Below, piece by piece: positions 62,707 to 64,000 of a stretch of 64,000 nt of DNA (its first letter is position 1; the number at the start of each line of letters is the position of its first letter). The notes under the pieces were generated by a model, which was given only the letters and a program-made list of their open reading frames with translations, ran no database searches and had not been told where the DNA came from. Position numbers and translations under genes: made by a program. The stretch covers positions 208,661 through 272,660 of the forward strand of contig JAUHXS010000001.1 in NCBI GenBank assembly GCA_030426955.1, read 5' to 3'. This stretch comes from Bacteroidia bacterium (GTDB lineage: Bacteria > Bacteroidota > Bacteroidia > Chitinophagales > JAUHXS01).

Positions 62707-63330
62707 TTATTGGTTAAGATCTATTCCGAAGCTAATAACAAAGTCAATGCTTCTGTTTTTAAGGCCTCCAGTATGTATTAAGGATGGCGCATTATCATCA
62801 GCTACCTTAGCTAGTCCAAGAGTATAGCTCAGATCAAAATTAACCCAACTATGTTCTGAAGCGTGATAATTAAAGCCTGTTCCTAATCTCATACCATAAT
62901 TCAATGTACGAAAATCTTGCGTAACATATCCTACACCTGTTTGAAGTGCCTCAATCATAAGGCCTACCACTGGTCCAATATTTGCCTTGGGGTGCAAATG
63001 GGTTCTCTTATCACCATAGTAGTAATTAAATAATATAGGTACTTCTAAATAGTTTAGTCTTAAATCTAGGTCTATATCATCTTTAACGTATTTACTTCCA
63101 CGCTCAGCATAAAGCAAATCGGCATTAAATCCTAGATGATCTGTAATACAATATTGGATGAATCCGCCTCCTGTAAACCCAGTAATATACTTAGCGTTAG
63201 CTATCGATGGAACCTTACTAATATTAAATCCTAGTTTTGGCCCAGCAGTGAAAGTATGGGCCAGCTGGCTAAAACCTTTGTGTGCCAATAGTAACGAAAG
63301 TAAAATTAAGAGAAAAATTCTTTGCTTCAA
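62707..63330 (-). CDS. Outer-membrane beta-barrel protein (PorT-like)
   Basis: A 207-residue protein with a signal peptide (IFLLILLSLLLAHKGFSQ) and an eight-strand-type barrel pattern: FTAGPKLGFNISKVPS, TGFTGGGFIQYCITDHLGFN, DLLYAERGSKYV, LRLNYLEVPILFNYYYG and a C-terminal strand SIDFVISFGIDLNQ. The LNYLEVPILFNYYYG segment is typical of the OMP_b-brl_2/PorT group. It has the best promoter of the window, 34 bp upstream. Confidence 0.85.
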   Translation of the reverse strand: MKQRIFLLILLSLLLAHKGFSQLAHTFTAGPKLGFNISKVPSIANAKYITGFTGGGFIQYCITDHLGFNADLLYAERGSKYVKDDIDLDLRLNYLEVPILFNYYYGDKRTHLHPKANIGPVVGLMIEALQTGVGYVTQDFRTLNYGMRLGTGFNYHASEHSWVNFDLSYTLGLAKVADDNAPSLIHTGGLKNRSIDFVISFGIDLNQ

Positions 63331-63363
63331 GTTCTTCTTTTACGATAAGCTTCCCAAACTTAA

Positions 63364-63394
63364 CAAATTTACATCATATGTGCCAACTTACAAA
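63364..63394 (-). promoter_or_regulatory. Full Bacteroidota promoter of the barrel-protein gene
   Basis: On the minus strand TTTG (63391-63394), 19 bp, then TAAATTTG (63364-63371): an exact match to TTTG-N19-TAnnTTTG. It supports both the phylum assignment and the start at 63330. Confidence 0.75.
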
Positions 63395-63401
63395 GAACTT
63401 A

Positions 63402-64000
63402 TTAACCTAAAGCAACATCTAATACCATCATAACAATAAAACCAATGACTAGTCCCATTGTAGAAAAGTCTGTATACTTATCTCTCTGAGCTTCTGGAAC
63501 AACTTCTTCAATCACAACATAAATCATGGCACCAGCAGCAAAAGCAAGTGCATAAGGTAAAATAGGCTGAATAGAAAGAACGGCTATGGCTCCTAAAACA
63601 CCAGCAATTGGCTCTACTATGGCAGATAACTGTCCATACCAAAAACATTTGAGTTGGCTAACCCCTTGTCTTCTCAAGGGCATTGCAACTGCAATCCCTT
63701 CTGGAAAATTTTGTATTCCAATACCTATTGCCAAAGTTATGGCACCCGTTAAATTAGCTCCTGGTAAATCATAAGCTACAGCCCCAAACAACACCCCTAC
63801 TGCTAAACCTTCAGGTATATTATGCAGTGTAATAGCCAAAATAAGCAATGTCGTTCTTTGCCAGTTGGTTTCAATCCCTTCACTTTCTGACATTTTATAA
63901 TTGATATGTAGATGCGGTAATACCTTGTCTAAACCATAAATAAATAATGCTCCAGATAAAAAACCAATGCTTGATGGTATCCAGCCAGGAGTCCCCATCT
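63402..64000 (-). CDS. ZIP-family metal transporter (5' end outside window)
   Basis: The frame runs to the edge of the window; the Met near 63998 is probably internal, as ZIP proteins have ~250-270 residues and an N-terminal helix pair is missing. Visible are the paired metal-binding helices TLHNIPEGLAVGVLFGAVAY and IGIQNFPEGIAVAMPLRRQG with the HNIPEG/NFPEG motifs, and further helices to IGFIVMMVLDVALG. It would carry zinc or other divalent metals into the cytoplasm. Confidence 0.88.
   Translation of the reverse strand, partial: MGTPGWIPSSIGFLSGALFIYGLDKVLPHLHINYKMSESEGIETNWQRTTLLILAITLHNIPEGLAVGVLFGAVAYDLPGANLTGAITLAIGIGIQNFPEGIAVAMPLRRQGVSQLKCFWYGQLSAIVEPIAGVLGAIAVLSIQPILPYALAFAAGAMIYVVIEEVVPEAQRDKYTDFSTMGLVIGFIVMMVLDVALG

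Noticed and set aside
1-64000. A CRISPR array
   Set aside because: No set of regularly spaced identical repeats was seen; the repeated REP hairpins are irregularly spaced and tied to the tyrosine transposase.

Overview
The window is AT-rich DNA from a marine or soil-type Bacteroidota, most likely order Cytophagales. This rests on gene content: T9SS type A sorting tails, gliding-motility-type (CHU_C, type B) sorting domains, giant RHS proteins, ExbB/ExbD/TonB, a split LptD/OstA-like system, and promoters of the Bacteroidota form TTTG-N19-TAnnTTTG (best example at 63364-63394, minus strand). No rRNA, tRNA or CRISPR array was recognised.

Positions 1-14300 are an accessory island. It starts inside the 3' end of a large RHS/LamG gene that ends in a variable C-terminal tip (to 1995) followed by a putative immunity gene. 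Downstream come further partial copies of the same RHS core, each without its own proper start and each ending in a different tip followed by a small secreted, lipoprotein or cytosolic gene: core 2345-3622 with 3646-4074 and 4101-4298; core 6373-7971 with a YwqK-like gene 8017-8406 and a 39-residue membrane peptide 8415-8534; core scrap 10064-10238 with lipoprotein 10485-10910; scrap 12485-12595 with tip 12617-12925 and lipoprotein 12935-13528; and a last core scrap 13894-14220. This is the layout of a polymorphic toxin locus with a reserve of displaced tip/immunity cassettes. Mixed in are a serine-recombinase remnant, a RelBE-type toxin-antitoxin pair, an IS1-type transposase, a DUF4160/DUF2442 pair, a REP-associated tyrosine transposase with its palindromes and a deletion derivative, a Fic protein with a small convergent gene, and two copies of a 58-residue coiled-coil ORF that are easy to miss.

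Positions 14316-20827 hold an envelope cluster: an LptD homologue (minus strand), and on the plus strand an N-acetylmuramoyl-L-alanine amidase, an MlaD/MCE protein and a long OstA (LptA-like) protein. Positions 20794-30243 are mostly core metabolism and housekeeping: a secreted FG-GAP/CHU_C protein, a methyltransferase, isoaspartyl peptidase, IlvE, RdgB, a UbiA prenyltransferase, a TsaC/Sua5 protein and SucC.

Positions 30430-37691 contain a LolD-type ATPase, then a gap with a candidate small structured RNA (about 31460-31578) that ends in the 3' end of a convergent DUF3800 gene, then two tandem paralogous secreted proteins with T9SS type A tails and a PA0069-type radical SAM protein. Positions 37853-41074 are folC and a TonB-ExbD-ExbB operon. 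Three secreted proteins (NHL; two PKD/CHU_C) fill 41390-47004.

From 47206 to the end are gyrA, a double-domain M16 protease, TPR proteins, wecB next to a LolC/FtsX-type permease, a DUF1343/NamZ-type hydrolase, a PD40-OmpA protein, an S41 protease, an outer-membrane barrel protein and a ZIP transporter cut by the window end. The two parts judged most worth a closer look are the RHS cassette island and the DUF3800/structured RNA pair.
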